Assembly: GCF_016863535.1 (NCBI RefSeq)
Contig: NZ_BOPB01000021.1
Location: 92,924 to 156,923 of the forward strand
Source: Micromonospora lutea
Lineage (GTDB): Bacteria > Actinomycetota > Actinomycetes > Mycobacteriales > Micromonosporaceae
Direction of reading: 5' to 3'
DNA length: 64,000 nucleotides
Positions 20,893 through 29,827 of this stretch are shown here, piece by piece; position 1 is the first letter of the stretch, and each line of letters starts with the position of its first letter. The position numbers and the translations under genes were made by a program. The notes below the pieces were generated by a model, which saw only the letters and a list, made by a program, of their open reading frames with translations, searched no databases and was not told where the DNA came from.

Positions 20893-20965
20893 GCCGCCTC
20901 CTCGTGATGGGCCATGTCGTCCGGCGCCCCCACCCCGCGTTGACGACTCGCCCACTGGCGCTCGG

Positions 20966-22402
20966 TCACGCGCGTACCCCCACCCGGACGTCGCGGAAGC
21001 GGGCCGGTGCCGCCGGGTGCCCGGTGTGCCCGACCTGGCCCGGCTGGCCCTTGCCGCAGTTCGGGGTGCCCCACGGGACCGTCTCGGAGGAGAGCATGTC
21101 CATCGAACGCCAGAACAGCGGGCCGATGCCGGTGTACGTCGGGTTGCGCAGCATCCGTCCGCGGCGGCCGTTACGGATTTCCCAGCCGATCTCGCAGCCG
21201 AACTGGAAGTTCAGCCGTTTGTCGTCGATGGACCAGGACCGGTTGACATCCATCAGCACCCCCTCGTCGGTGGCGGCGACGATCTCCTCCAGGGTGTGCG
21301 GGCCGGGTTCCAGACCCACGTTCGTCATCCGCACCATCGGCAGCCGCGCCCACCCGTCGGCACGGACGCTGCCGCCGTGATCGAGACCCGCCACAGCGGC
21401 CGAGTCCCGACCCGCCAGCACGCCCACCCAGCGGCCGTCGCGCACCGCGTCGCGCTTGACCGCCGGTGAACCCTCGTCGTCGTAGCCGAAACTACCCAGC
21501 GCGCCGGGGATGGTCGGGTCGATGGTGATGTTCATCAGCTCGGACCCGTACCGCAGTGAACCGAGCTGTGCGAGATCCAGCCATGAGGTGCCGGCGAAGG
21601 CCGCCTCCCAGCCGAGGATGCGGTCCAGTTCGATGGCGTGCCCGACCGACTCGTGGATCTGCAGGGCCAACTGCTCGCCACCCAGAATCAGGTCGGTCTC
21701 GCCGGTGGGGCAGAGCGGCGCGGTCAACAGCGCCCGCGACTCCTCGGCGATCCGTGCCGCGTGCGCGGTCAACTCCAGCGAGTCGACCAGTTCCCATCCG
21801 GTGGTGCCGTACTGGCCACGGTAGCTGGGCCAGGACCGACGTTGGGTCTCGCCGTCACCCACGGAGGTGGCCGAGATGCCGCCGCCGCACTCGCGGATGC
21901 GCTGGTCGATGCGGTGCCCTTCACTGGAGACGAACCATTTCGCGGTGTCCCAGATCTGGTAGAGCCCCTCGGTGAGGTCGGCGCCGTGCTCGGTCATGAG
22001 GCTGGTGGCCGCTACCAGCAGGTCACCCTTCGCGGCGAGGGAGACGCCGAGCGGATCCACCTCGCAGGGCGAGGACCAACTCGCTGTGGTCGGGGCCACC
22101 GCGACCAGGTCGATTGGCGGACCGGGGACCAGACCACTGGCCAGCGCGGTCCGTGCGGCCCGGTGGCCGGCGTCGCGGGCGGCCAGGTCGGACAGCTCCG
22201 GTACGGCGTGGAAGCCCCAACTCGAATCAACCAGCGCGCGTACGCCCAGTCCGACGCTCTCGTCCTGGGTCAGCGACTCGATGTCGCCGTTACGGGCGGT
22301 CATCGACTCGTAGCGCCGGTGCATCACCCGCACGTCGGCGTAGCGGGCTCCGGCGTCCAGCGCCGCCTGCACGGCGGCCTCGGCCACGTCGAACTCGCTC
22401 AT
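20966..22402 (-). CDS. tldD: TldD metalloprotease subunit
   Basis: This 478-residue protein has the TldD zinc motif HESVGH in LALQIHESVGHAIELDRILG, which identifies the catalytic half of the TldD/TldE protease. The N-terminal half has the family's ARYADVRVMHRRYES strand. Translation starts at ATG 22402; TAGGGT (complement of 22409-22414) lies 6 nt upstream, so the message is probably leaderless. It is the first gene of the tldD-tldE operon. Family members mature peptide antibiotics in some bacteria; no precursor peptide gene is nearby, so a housekeeping role is likelier. Confidence 0.95.
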   Translation of the reverse strand: MSEFDVAEAAVQAALDAGARYADVRVMHRRYESMTARNGDIESLTQDESVGLGVRALVDSSWGFHAVPELSDLAARDAGHRAARTALASGLVPGPPIDLVAVAPTTASWSSPCEVDPLGVSLAAKGDLLVAATSLMTEHGADLTEGLYQIWDTAKWFVSSEGHRIDQRIRECGGGISATSVGDGETQRRSWPSYRGQYGTTGWELVDSLELTAHAARIAEESRALLTAPLCPTGETDLILGGEQLALQIHESVGHAIELDRILGWEAAFAGTSWLDLAQLGSLRYGSELMNITIDPTIPGALGSFGYDDEGSPAVKRDAVRDGRWVGVLAGRDSAAVAGLDHGGSVRADGWARLPMVRMTNVGLEPGPHTLEEIVAATDEGVLMDVNRSWSIDDKRLNFQFGCEIGWEIRNGRRGRMLRNPTYTGIGPLFWRSMDMLSSETVPWGTPNCGKGQPGQVGHTGHPAAPARFRDVRVGVRA

Positions 22403-22434
22403 GGCCCGACCCTAGGCCAGCCGACCGACAACCG

Positions 22435-22983
22435 TCAGGGGACGAGGTCCTCGGGATGGATCGTTGCCCGGACGGGTGCGCTCAGGTTCAGCACCCCACC
22501 CCGTTTGACCGCTTGATGCTCGACGTAGTGGCGACCACGCTTCTGGTAGAGGCGCAGCGTGCCGGTCGTCTGCTCAACCAACAGGTACCACTCGATGCCG
22601 GCGGCGGCGTAGTAGTGCATCTTGAGGACGTTGTCCGTGGCCGCGTTGCCGGGCGAAATGATCTCGCATACGAGCCGTACGTCGGCCGCTTCGATATAAG
22701 GATCGTCCAGGTCGACCGGCGCGGTGACCACCAGATCGGGCACCGGGACGCGCCCCGGCCGCAGTCGAACGTTCACCGCCTCCAGCAGCTCCAAGCCGAC
22801 GGACTCGGCAGCGGTCTCCAGGATGTTGCCCAGCTTCCTGGAGATTCGCTGGTGGCGTGGGGTGGGTGCTGGGGTCACGTGCAGGCTCCCGTCGAAGAGT
22901 TCGACGCGCTGGGAGGTCTCGCCGAGGGCGAGGTACTCCTCCTCGGTCCACGGGCCCTCGTGGTCGAACACCGCCACGGTCAT
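22435..22983 (-). CDS. Uma2-family (DUF820) putative endonuclease
   Basis: The 182-residue protein is a complete DUF820/Uma2 domain with the restriction-like core: the PD in VPVPDLVVTAP and the CEI of VRLVCEIISPGN. Such proteins are abundant in Streptomyces, Micromonospora and cyanobacteria; nuclease activity is predicted from the fold and the biological role is unclear. Start ATG 22983 has GGAGG 5 nt upstream; the frame runs further but unsupported. It lies 32 bp downstream side of tldD and 105 bp from the S9 peptidase start, in the same direction. Confidence 0.88.
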   Translation of the reverse strand: MTVAVFDHEGPWTEEEYLALGETSQRVELFDGSLHVTPAPTPRHQRISRKLGNILETAAESVGLELLEAVNVRLRPGRVPVPDLVVTAPVDLDDPYIEAADVRLVCEIISPGNAATDNVLKMHYYAAAGIEWYLLVEQTTGTLRLYQKRGRHYVEHQAVKRGGVLNLSAPVRATIHPEDLVP

Positions 22984-23087
22984 GGTCACCTCCGCTCGTC
23001 TCGGCTGGGATCCTGCCTGCCTGGCTGCACTCATCGTCGCACCTTCCGTGCGACCGGGGCGGCAGGCGGTGTTGCCGTAGGGCGCGC

Positions 23088-25235
23088 TCACATCCCCAGG
23101 TGGGTGCGGAGGAAATCGAGTTCCAGGGGGAGGAGGCGTTCGGCGAGGCCACCAGTGGCCATGTGGGTGGCACCGGTCAGCGGCAGCACCGAGTGCGGCC
23201 GGCCGGTGGCCAGCAACGCCGCCGACAACCGCAGCGTGTGTGCCGCCACCACGTTGTCGTCGACCATGCCGTGCACCAGCAGCAGCGGTCGGGCGTGCGC
23301 CGGCTCGGTGACCGGCTCGGCGGCCAGTTCCACAAGTGAGTGGTGCGCGTAGACGTCCTCGCCGTCGGCGGGCAGGCCCAGGTACCGCTCGGTGTACGCG
23401 GTGTCGTACAGGGCCCAGTCGGTGACCGGCGCCCCGGCGATGCCGCACCGGAACAGCTCCGGATGCCGCAACACCGCCAGGCCGGCCAGCCAGCCACCGA
23501 ACGACCAGCCACGCACCGCGACCCGGTCCAGGTCCAGGTCCGGGTGCTTGTCGGCGAGTGCGGTGAGCGCCTCCACCTGGTCGAGCAGGATCACGTCGGC
23601 GACCCGCCGGTGGATGGCCTTCTCGTACGACGGGGCGATTCCCGGTGTGCCCCGGTTGTCGGTGACGACGACCGCGAAGCCCGCGTCGGCCCACCACTGC
23701 CGCTCCAGCCAGGCCGAGCGTGCGGCAACCACCTCCTGATGCCCGGGACCACCGTAGATGTCCAGCAGGACCGGCAACCGGCGGCCGGTGACGTGGTTGT
23801 CCGGGTAGAGCACCGCCGCGGGAATCCGACGGTCGGTCACCCGCTCCAGCAGCGGTAGCGGGGAGTAGCTGGGCGTGGCGGCCAGCGACCGTAGCGTGGC
23901 CACCTCGTGATCACCCTGAAGTACCGCCCATCGGACGCCTGGGTGGTCCAGCGAGGCGCTGCCGACGACCAGCACCCCGCCGCCGACCGCCCCGACGTGC
24001 CAGCCGGCGTCGCTGGTCAACCGGCGGGCGTCCACGCCGCCGCCGATGCTGGTCCGCACCCGGAACAGATGCTGTTCGCTCGGCTCACCGTCGCTCGCCT
24101 CGACCAGCAGGTCCGCCGGACCGCTGCCGGCGGCCAGCCGGCCGATCACCCGGCGCACGTACAGCGAGGGCGGGGTGAGCAGCGTGCCGTCGGCGAACAG
24201 GCAGCGCGCGTCGTACCCGTCGTGGGCCAGCTCGCCGCCGACCAGCACCCGACCGTCGGGCAGGTGTGCGGGCGTGCCCGGGATCGGCTCGACCCAGCGG
24301 GGGTCGGCCAGTTCGGCGTGCACCTGGGTCTCCCCGGTGCGCGGGTCGACCGCGAGCACCAACCCGTGCTGCTGGGCGCGGCGCAGCACGGTGATCAGCG
24401 GCGCGCCCTCACCCCAGTGCACCGCGGTCAGGTACGGATAGGTCTCCCGGTCCCAGTGCACGTCGACCCAGCCGCCGTCGAGGTCGAGCAGGTGCAGGCT
24501 CACCTCGGCGTTGGGCCCGCCCGCCACCGGGTACGCGACGCTGGTTGGCGGGCTGTCGGGCTGCGCGGGATCGTGCAGGTGCCAGCGGGGCAGCCGGGAC
24601 TCGTCGACCCGGGCGGCGAGTACCGACCGGCCATCGGGTGCCCACCAGTAGCCGCGGTGCCGCCCGAACTCCTCCGCCGCGATGTGCTCGGCCAACCCCC
24701 AGCACACCCCGGAGTCCTCGCCGGCCAGGATGGTGTCGGCACCGTCGGAGTCGATCACCCGTAGCTCGCCCCGACGTACTCCCTCGGCGGCATCGGTCAC
24801 GTAGGCCAACCGCTGCCCGCTCGGGTCCGGTCGTGGGTCGAGCACCGGGCCGACGGTCGGCACCTCGATCACGTCGCCGTGCACCAGGTCGGCCCGGAAC
24901 AGCCGCCCGGCCAGCGCGAACACCGCCACCCGTCCGGCGCCGTCGAGGGCGTACGAGCCGATGCCCGAGGCGCTCAGCCGCAGCCGCTCCCGCCGGGCCC
25001 GTTCCCCGGGGCTCAGCACATCGGCGTCGACGTCGGTGCCGAGCAGGGTGGTCGGATCGGCGACCAGCCGTTCCGTACCGGTCGCCACATCCAGCAACCA
25101 GAGCGCGTCGGCCGGATCCTCCGGTCCCGCCGAGCGTAGGAAGACCACCCGGGCGCCGTCATCGGCCACGGCGACGGCGCGCGGCGCCCCGTGGCTGAAC
25201 CTGCGGGTGCGGGCGGCCAGCTCGGGAAAGTCCAC
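23088..25235 (-). CDS. S9-family (dipeptidyl peptidase IV-like) serine peptidase
   Basis: This 715-residue protein has an N-terminal eight-bladed propeller (DPP IV N-type) and a C-terminal alpha/beta hydrolase. The catalytic triad is visible: Ser578 in GWSFGG, Asp659 in HGMVDDN and His691 in GATHMA. No signal peptide is seen, so it acts in the cytoplasm, probably on oligopeptides. It starts with GTG 25235, and TACGAT (complement of 25243-25248) lies 7 nt upstream: a likely leaderless message. It is divergent from mshB, with 95 bp between the starts. Confidence 0.94.
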   Translation of the reverse strand: MDFPELAARTRRFSHGAPRAVAVADDGARVVFLRSAGPEDPADALWLLDVATGTERLVADPTTLLGTDVDADVLSPGERARRERLRLSASGIGSYALDGAGRVAVFALAGRLFRADLVHGDVIEVPTVGPVLDPRPDPSGQRLAYVTDAAEGVRRGELRVIDSDGADTILAGEDSGVCWGLAEHIAAEEFGRHRGYWWAPDGRSVLAARVDESRLPRWHLHDPAQPDSPPTSVAYPVAGGPNAEVSLHLLDLDGGWVDVHWDRETYPYLTAVHWGEGAPLITVLRRAQQHGLVLAVDPRTGETQVHAELADPRWVEPIPGTPAHLPDGRVLVGGELAHDGYDARCLFADGTLLTPPSLYVRRVIGRLAAGSGPADLLVEASDGEPSEQHLFRVRTSIGGGVDARRLTSDAGWHVGAVGGGVLVVGSASLDHPGVRWAVLQGDHEVATLRSLAATPSYSPLPLLERVTDRRIPAAVLYPDNHVTGRRLPVLLDIYGGPGHQEVVAARSAWLERQWWADAGFAVVVTDNRGTPGIAPSYEKAIHRRVADVILLDQVEALTALADKHPDLDLDRVAVRGWSFGGWLAGLAVLRHPELFRCGIAGAPVTDWALYDTAYTERYLGLPADGEDVYAHHSLVELAAEPVTEPAHARPLLLVHGMVDDNVVAAHTLRLSAALLATGRPHSVLPLTGATHMATGGLAERLLPLELDFLRTHLGM

Positions 25236-25330
25236 AGGCCAGATCGTAGGCCGGTACCGAGCCTGATGTGAGCGACCTGCGCGGACGCGTCGGGGCCGTC
25301 CGGCGATAACCGCCGGTTAGAGTGACCGTC

Positions 25331-26281
25331 GTGACGACGCTGCCTGACCGCCGCCTGTTGCTGGTCCACGCGCACCCCGACGACGAGTCCATCGGCACCG
25401 GCTCGACGATGGCCCACTACGCGGCCACGGGTGCCCACGTCACCCTGGTGACCTGCACCCTCGGTGAGGAGGGCGAGATCCACGTACCGGAGCTGGCCGG
25501 GCTCGCCGCGGCCGAGGCCGACCAGCTCGGCGGGTACCGGATCGCCGAGCTGGCCGCCGCCTGCGCCGAACTGGGCGTCACGGACCACCGCTTTCTCGGC
25601 GGGGCCGGCCGCTACCGGGACTCCGGGATGATGGGTCTGCCGACCAACGAGCATCCCCGTGCTTTCTGGGGCGCCGACCTGGACGAGGCCGCCGGGTACC
25701 TGCTGGAGATCATCCGGGAGGTACGCCCGCAGGTGGTCATCACCTACGACGACAACGGCTTCTACGGCCACCCCGACCACATCCAGGCGCACCGGGTGAC
25801 CATGCGGGCGGTGGAACTGGCCGCTGCGGAGGGGCTCGCGCCGGCGAAGGTCTACTGGACGGCGATGCCGCGCAGCGTGCTCGAAGCGGGCATGACGCAC
25901 TTCGCGGAGGCGTCGGACAACCCCTTCGCCGGCATCACCGACGCCACCGAGCTGCCGTTCTGCACGCCGGACGAGGAGATCGCGGCTCGTATCGACGCCA
26001 CCGAGCAGCACGCCGCGAAGGAGGCGGCGATGCGCGCTCACGCGACGCAGATCCCCGCCACGTCATGGCTGTACTCGATCGCCGGCAACTTCGGGGCGGA
26101 GTTCATGGGCGTGGAGTACTTCACCCTGGCGCTGGGGGAGAAGGGGGCGGGCCGCGGCCGGTACGGCTGGGAGTCGGATCTGTTCGCCGGGGTGGAGGGG
26201 ATCACGCCGGAGGTGGTCGGCGGTCCAGACGTCGCCTACGGCCCGGTGCCCAGAACGGCCAGCTCGGCCGGTCACCGGTGA
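25331..26281 (+). CDS. mshB: N-acetyl-1-D-myo-inositol-2-amino-2-deoxyglucopyranoside deacetylase MshB
   Basis: MshB removes the acetyl group from GlcNAc-inositol, the second step of mycothiol synthesis. The zinc and base residues lie in AHPDDE (residues 14-19) and HPDH near residue 145. The length, about 316 residues, is normal. The GTG at 25331 is favoured because TAGAGT at 25318-25323 is a -10 box 7 nt upstream, giving a leaderless start; the GTG at 25322 would lie inside that box. Its stop overlaps the next start as GTGA. Mycothiol fits with mycoredoxin later in this window. Confidence 0.96.
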   Translation: MTTLPDRRLLLVHAHPDDESIGTGSTMAHYAATGAHVTLVTCTLGEEGEIHVPELAGLAAAEADQLGGYRIAELAAACAELGVTDHRFLGGAGRYRDSGMMGLPTNEHPRAFWGADLDEAAGYLLEIIREVRPQVVITYDDNGFYGHPDHIQAHRVTMRAVELAAAEGLAPAKVYWTAMPRSVLEAGMTHFAEASDNPFAGITDATELPFCTPDEEIAARIDATEQHAAKEAAMRAHATQIPATSWLYSIAGNFGAEFMGVEYFTLALGEKGAGRGRYGWESDLFAGVEGITPEVVGGPDVAYGPVPRTASSAGHR

Positions 26282-26733
26282 CCCTGCCCGCCGCGATGTC
26301 GGTCGCCCCGCAGGAGCAGGAGACGCCCCGGCCGAGCCGGAGGTGGCGACGTCCCCTCGACGTCGGCCTGCGGTTGGCCGGCGGTGTTCTCTCAGTCCTG
26401 GCCGCGACGCTGACCGCGGTGCTGGAGTTGCTGCTTGCCCCGCTGCGGGTCGGCGGGTACCTGATCGGCGTCGCGGTGCTGGTGGCGGTGGTCGCGAACA
26501 TCGCGTTGAGCTGGTTCGCCGTCGAGGCGGTCGGCCGTCGCTGGGCGGTGGCGCTGCCGGCGCTGCCCTGGGTGGCCATCATGGTGGTCGCCGCCGACCG
26601 GACCAGCGAGGGCGACGTTCTGCTCGTCGGGAACTGGGTCGGGCTCACCCTGGTGGTGGGCGGTGCGATGACCTTCGCGGTGATGGCGTTCCGGTCGGTC
26701 CTCGCGCCGGCACCGGCACCGAGACGTTACTGA
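26278..26733 (+). CDS. Integral membrane protein coupled to mshB
   Basis: The 151-residue product has four hydrophobic stretches and a basic N-terminus. Its GTG start overlaps the mshB stop (GTGA), so it is translated with mshB. In related actinobacteria a small membrane protein (DUF6113 type) commonly follows mshB, and this is probably it. The role is unknown; the linkage may reflect shared expression only. The frame is open upstream within mshB, but that part is a shadow. Confidence 0.75.
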   Translation: MTLPAAMSVAPQEQETPRPSRRWRRPLDVGLRLAGGVLSVLAATLTAVLELLLAPLRVGGYLIGVAVLVAVVANIALSWFAVEAVGRRWAVALPALPWVAIMVVAADRTSEGDVLLVGNWVGLTLVVGGAMTFAVMAFRSVLAPAPAPRRY

Positions 26734-26811
26734 CGACGCTCAGCGTCGGGTGGTAGATATTCCTGCCAGGAGACCCGCCAACCGGGCGGGCGGTACGGCG
26801 GGAGGCGTGTC

Positions 26812-27276
26812 ATGGCACAGCGGTGGCGTGCGGTTGGTGTGCTCGCAATCGCACTGTTCGCGGTCAACGTGGTCGCCCGGCTGGTCATCCGGCTCGGCTT
26901 CGACGGCGACGACAGCGCCGCCGACCGGGTGTCGCTCGGAATGTTCATCGTGATCGGTCTGATGCTGGCCGGTGTCGCCTTCGTCTGGGGTGAGCGGCGT
27001 CGGTTGGGCAGCTGGGCCGGGGACGTGGCGGCCGCGATCGGCGTCGCGGTCGGGTTGACCGTGCTGATCGGGCCGCTGCTGGTTGGCAACAATCCGTTCG
27101 CCGGTGGTGGCAGCACGTTCTTCGCGCAGATCGGGCTCTACCTGGTGGTGACCACCATCGGGACGATGCTGGGCTACCTTCTGCTGGTCACGCTCGGTCG
27201 CGACTACCGTTCGCGCAACCTGCAACGGTACGCCGAGACCAGCTCGGCCAAGCCCCGCCGGGTGGTTCGCCGCTGA
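26812..27276 (+). CDS. Small integral membrane protein
   Basis: The 154-residue protein has four predicted membrane helices and a positively charged C-terminal tail. ATG 26812 has GGGAGG 6 nt upstream. It does not match a family I recognise. It follows the mshB pair by 78 bp in the same direction and may be the third gene of that operon. The C-terminus is convergent with the GNAT gene, 6 bp away. Confidence 0.7.
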   Translation: MAQRWRAVGVLAIALFAVNVVARLVIRLGFDGDDSAADRVSLGMFIVIGLMLAGVAFVWGERRRLGSWAGDVAAAIGVAVGLTVLIGPLLVGNNPFAGGGSTFFAQIGLYLVVTTIGTMLGYLLLVTLGRDYRSRNLQRYAETSSAKPRRVVRR

Positions 27277-27282
27277 CCGCCG

Positions 27283-28302
27283 TCAGTGCGGCGCGACCCG
27301 GGTGAGGTAGGTGTGGTGGGTGCTGAAGCCGAGCTTCCGGTAGAGCGCCACCGCACCGATGTTGCTCTGCTCGACCTGGAGGAACGCATCGGTCGCGCCG
27401 CCATCGGCCGCCCAGTCGGCGAGTGCCCGGACCACCCGGGTGGCGTGTCCCTGCCGGCGTGCGGCGGAGCGCACCTCGATCAGGCACAGCCCGAGCCAGC
27501 GCCCCTGGCCGGTGACCGTGCCGCGGCCGATCGCGACGAGCGCGCCGTCGACGTACAGGTGGGCGAAGCGGACCTGGTCCACGGCGGTGAGCACCTGTCG
27601 GGCGGCGTCGGGCAGCCCGCCCTTGCGACCGGCAGCCACGGCGAGCCAGTCCGCCGACGGCTCGGCGGCCAACTCGACCACCGGGCCGCCGGAGCTGCCG
27701 TAGGTGCCATCCGCGTCGGTGAGGTCGGTCACGTCCGGTGCTCCCGGGACCGTGCCGTCCGGCGCCGCCTGGACGAGGGTGGCGATTGGGACCGTCTGTA
27801 CCAGCACCGGCGGGCGGCTGCCCCAGCCTCTCCGGTCGAGTTCGGTGCCGACCGGCGCGGCCAGGGGCAACGGCGTGTTGACCAGGGCTGGCTGGCCGTG
27901 TCCGGCGTACCAGCGTTCCACCGCGTCCACCGCGTCCGGCAGCGGACGATCGGGATCACCCACCGGCAGGGCCGAGTTGGCCCGCCCGGTCCAGCCGTCG
28001 GCGGATCGCAGCAGCCAGTCACCGAGCCGAGCCCGGACGGGTGCCGGCCACGCCTCGTCGGCGGCGAGTTCCAGCTCGACCATGGCGGCGGCGGTCGGCC
28101 GCCGGGCCGCCGGGACCCGCTTGGCCCGATGCACCTCGCCGAGCGGTACGCGTAGCCGCCCCTGGCGAGTGGTCAGCGTGAGATGCGTCTCGGTGAGCTC
28201 GACCAGTTCGCCGAGGGAATCGGAGTAGACAGGCCGACCACCGCGTACGCCGACGCGACGCCGCACCACGATTCGGTGTCCCAAGTCTTGCTCTCGGAGC
28301 AC
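27283..28302 (-). CDS. GNAT acetyltransferase with N-terminal SH3-like domain
   Basis: The C-terminal ~150 residues are a GNAT domain with the acetyl-CoA loop EVRSAARRQGHATRVV and the QVEQSNIGAVALYRKLGF helix-strand. The N-terminal ~65 residues form a small beta-rich module (GHRIVVRRRV ... LRVPLGEVHRAKRVP), as in the mycobacterial Rv0428c type. The middle (GTELDRRGWGSRPPVLVQT) is a degenerate second GNAT-like repeat. GTG 28302 has GGAGG 6-7 nt upstream. It is divergent from the ferredoxin gene. The substrate is unknown. Confidence 0.88.
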   Translation of the reverse strand: MLREQDLGHRIVVRRRVGVRGGRPVYSDSLGELVELTETHLTLTTRQGRLRVPLGEVHRAKRVPAARRPTAAAMVELELAADEAWPAPVRARLGDWLLRSADGWTGRANSALPVGDPDRPLPDAVDAVERWYAGHGQPALVNTPLPLAAPVGTELDRRGWGSRPPVLVQTVPIATLVQAAPDGTVPGAPDVTDLTDADGTYGSSGGPVVELAAEPSADWLAVAAGRKGGLPDAARQVLTAVDQVRFAHLYVDGALVAIGRGTVTGQGRWLGLCLIEVRSAARRQGHATRVVRALADWAADGGATDAFLQVEQSNIGAVALYRKLGFSTHHTYLTRVAPH

Positions 28303-28380
28303 GATCGACCTCCTCCGAGCGAGATACTAGGCTCTTACCGTCGCGGGTGATCGCGGCGTGTCTTGCGGAGGAGAAGACCG

Positions 28381-28707
28381 GTGACCTACATCATCGCCGA
28401 GCCGTGCGTGGATGTGCTCGACAAGGCATGCATCGAGGAGTGCCCGGTCGACTGCATTTACGAGGGCAACCGGATGCTCTACATCCACCCCGACGAGTGC
28501 GTCGACTGTGGTGCCTGTGAGCCTGTCTGCCCGGTGGAGGCGATCTTCTACGAGGACGACGTCCCGGAGCAGTGGAAGGACTACACCGGCGCCAACTACG
28601 AATTCTTCGAGGACCTCGGCTCGCCCGGTGGCGCTTCGAAGATCGGCAAGGTGGAGAAGGACGCCACCTTCGTCGCCGCGCAGCCGCCCCGCGGCGAGGG
28701 CCACTGA
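28381..28707 (+). CDS. fdxA: Seven-iron ferredoxin
   Basis: This 108-residue ferredoxin binds one [3Fe-4S] and one [4Fe-4S] cluster. The Cys pattern is CVDVLDKACIEECPVDC at the N-terminus and CVDCGACEPVCP at residues ~41-52, with the extended C-terminal tail of the actinobacterial FdxA type. GGAGGAG precedes GTG 28381. A candidate -10 TAGGCT lies at 28328-28333 upstream. The dapC start overlaps its stop; fdxA-dapC is a conserved actinobacterial pair. It supplies electrons to P450s or reductases. Confidence 0.95.
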   Translation: MTYIIAEPCVDVLDKACIEECPVDCIYEGNRMLYIHPDECVDCGACEPVCPVEAIFYEDDVPEQWKDYTGANYEFFEDLGSPGGASKIGKVEKDATFVAAQPPRGEGH

Positions 28708-29807
28708 ACCGGCCCGCCCCGGTCTCGTCGCGGCTGCCCGAGTTCACCTGGGACACCCTGGACGCCGCGGCCACGTTGGCCGCGGCGCATCCGGACGGCA
28801 TGATCAACCTTTCGATGGGTACGCCTGTCGACCCGGTGCCGCAGGTGATCCGGCAGGCCCTGGCGGACGCCTCGGACTCGCCCGGCTATCCGCTGACCGC
28901 CGGCACCCCGGCGCTGCGCGACGCGATCACGGGCTGGGTGTCGCGGGCCTGTGGCGCTGCGCCGGACGGGCTCGGGGTGCTGCCGACGATCGGCTCGAAG
29001 GAACTGGTGGCCTGGCTCCCCACCCTGCTCGGGGTGGGGCCGGGCGACACCGTGGTGGTCCCGTCGATCGCCTACCCGACCTACGCCGATGGTGTGCGGT
29101 TGGCGGGCGCCACCACGATGCGCTCCGACTCGCTGACCGCCGTCGGCCCGACACCCCGGGTACGCCTGATCTGGGTGAACTCGCCGGGAAACCCGACCGG
29201 GCGGGTGCTGCCCGCCGCCCACCTGCGCAAGGTGGTGGACTGGGCCCGGGAGCGCGGCGCGGTGGTGGCCAGCGACGAGTGCTATCTGCCGCTGGGCTGG
29301 GACGCCGAGCCGGTGTCGGTGCTGTCGCCCGAGGTGTGCGGCGGCTCGTACGACTCGGTGCTGGCGGTGCATTCGCTCTCCAAACGCTCCAACCTGGCCG
29401 GCTACCGGGCCGGCTTCGTGGCTGGCGATCCGGCGCTGGTGGCCGAGCTACTCAAGATCCGCAAACACGCGGGGATGATCGTGCCGGCACCGGTGCAGGC
29501 GGCCATGGCGGTGGCCCTGCGTGACGAGCGGCACGCCGACGAGCAGAAGGAGCGGTACCGCGCGCGCCGGACGGCATTGCGGGCGGCCTTCACCGACGCC
29601 GGTTTCACCGTGGAGCACTCCGAGGCGGGGCTCTACCTGTGGTTGACCCGTGGCGAGGACTGCTGGGACACGGTCGACTGGTTGGCCCGGCGGGGGATTC
29701 TGGTCGCCGCCGGTGCCTTCTACGGTCCCGGTGGGCAGCAGTACGTCCGGGCGGCGCTGACCGAGTCCGACGAGCGGATCGCGGCGGTCGCCGCCCGGCT
29801 GTCCTGA
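28704..29807 (+). CDS. dapC: Succinyldiaminopimelate aminotransferase DapC
   Basis: DapC converts N-succinyl-2-amino-6-oxopimelate to N-succinyl-LL-diaminopimelate in lysine/DAP synthesis. This is a fold-type I PLP enzyme with the Lys in HSLSKRSNLAGY and the NSPGNPTG phosphate-site loop. No ATG, GTG or TTG fits the N-terminus. The family's usual start reads xNRPAPVSSRLPEF, which here begins at CTG 28704, overlapping the fdxA stop as CTGA, with GAGGG a few nt upstream. I therefore take CTG as the start. The protein is 367 residues. dapD and dapE lie about 12 kb away. Confidence 0.92.
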   Translation: MNRPAPVSSRLPEFTWDTLDAAATLAAAHPDGMINLSMGTPVDPVPQVIRQALADASDSPGYPLTAGTPALRDAITGWVSRACGAAPDGLGVLPTIGSKELVAWLPTLLGVGPGDTVVVPSIAYPTYADGVRLAGATTMRSDSLTAVGPTPRVRLIWVNSPGNPTGRVLPAAHLRKVVDWARERGAVVASDECYLPLGWDAEPVSVLSPEVCGGSYDSVLAVHSLSKRSNLAGYRAGFVAGDPALVAELLKIRKHAGMIVPAPVQAAMAVALRDERHADEQKERYRARRTALRAAFTDAGFTVEHSEAGLYLWLTRGEDCWDTVDWLARRGILVAAGAFYGPGGQQYVRAALTESDERIAAVAARLS

Positions 29808-29827
29808 CCATCGAACGGCGGGTCGGT

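Noticed and set aside
19447..22402. TldD/TldE as peptide-antibiotic maturation genes
   Set aside because: No short precursor ORF or modification enzyme lies nearby; a housekeeping protease is more likely.
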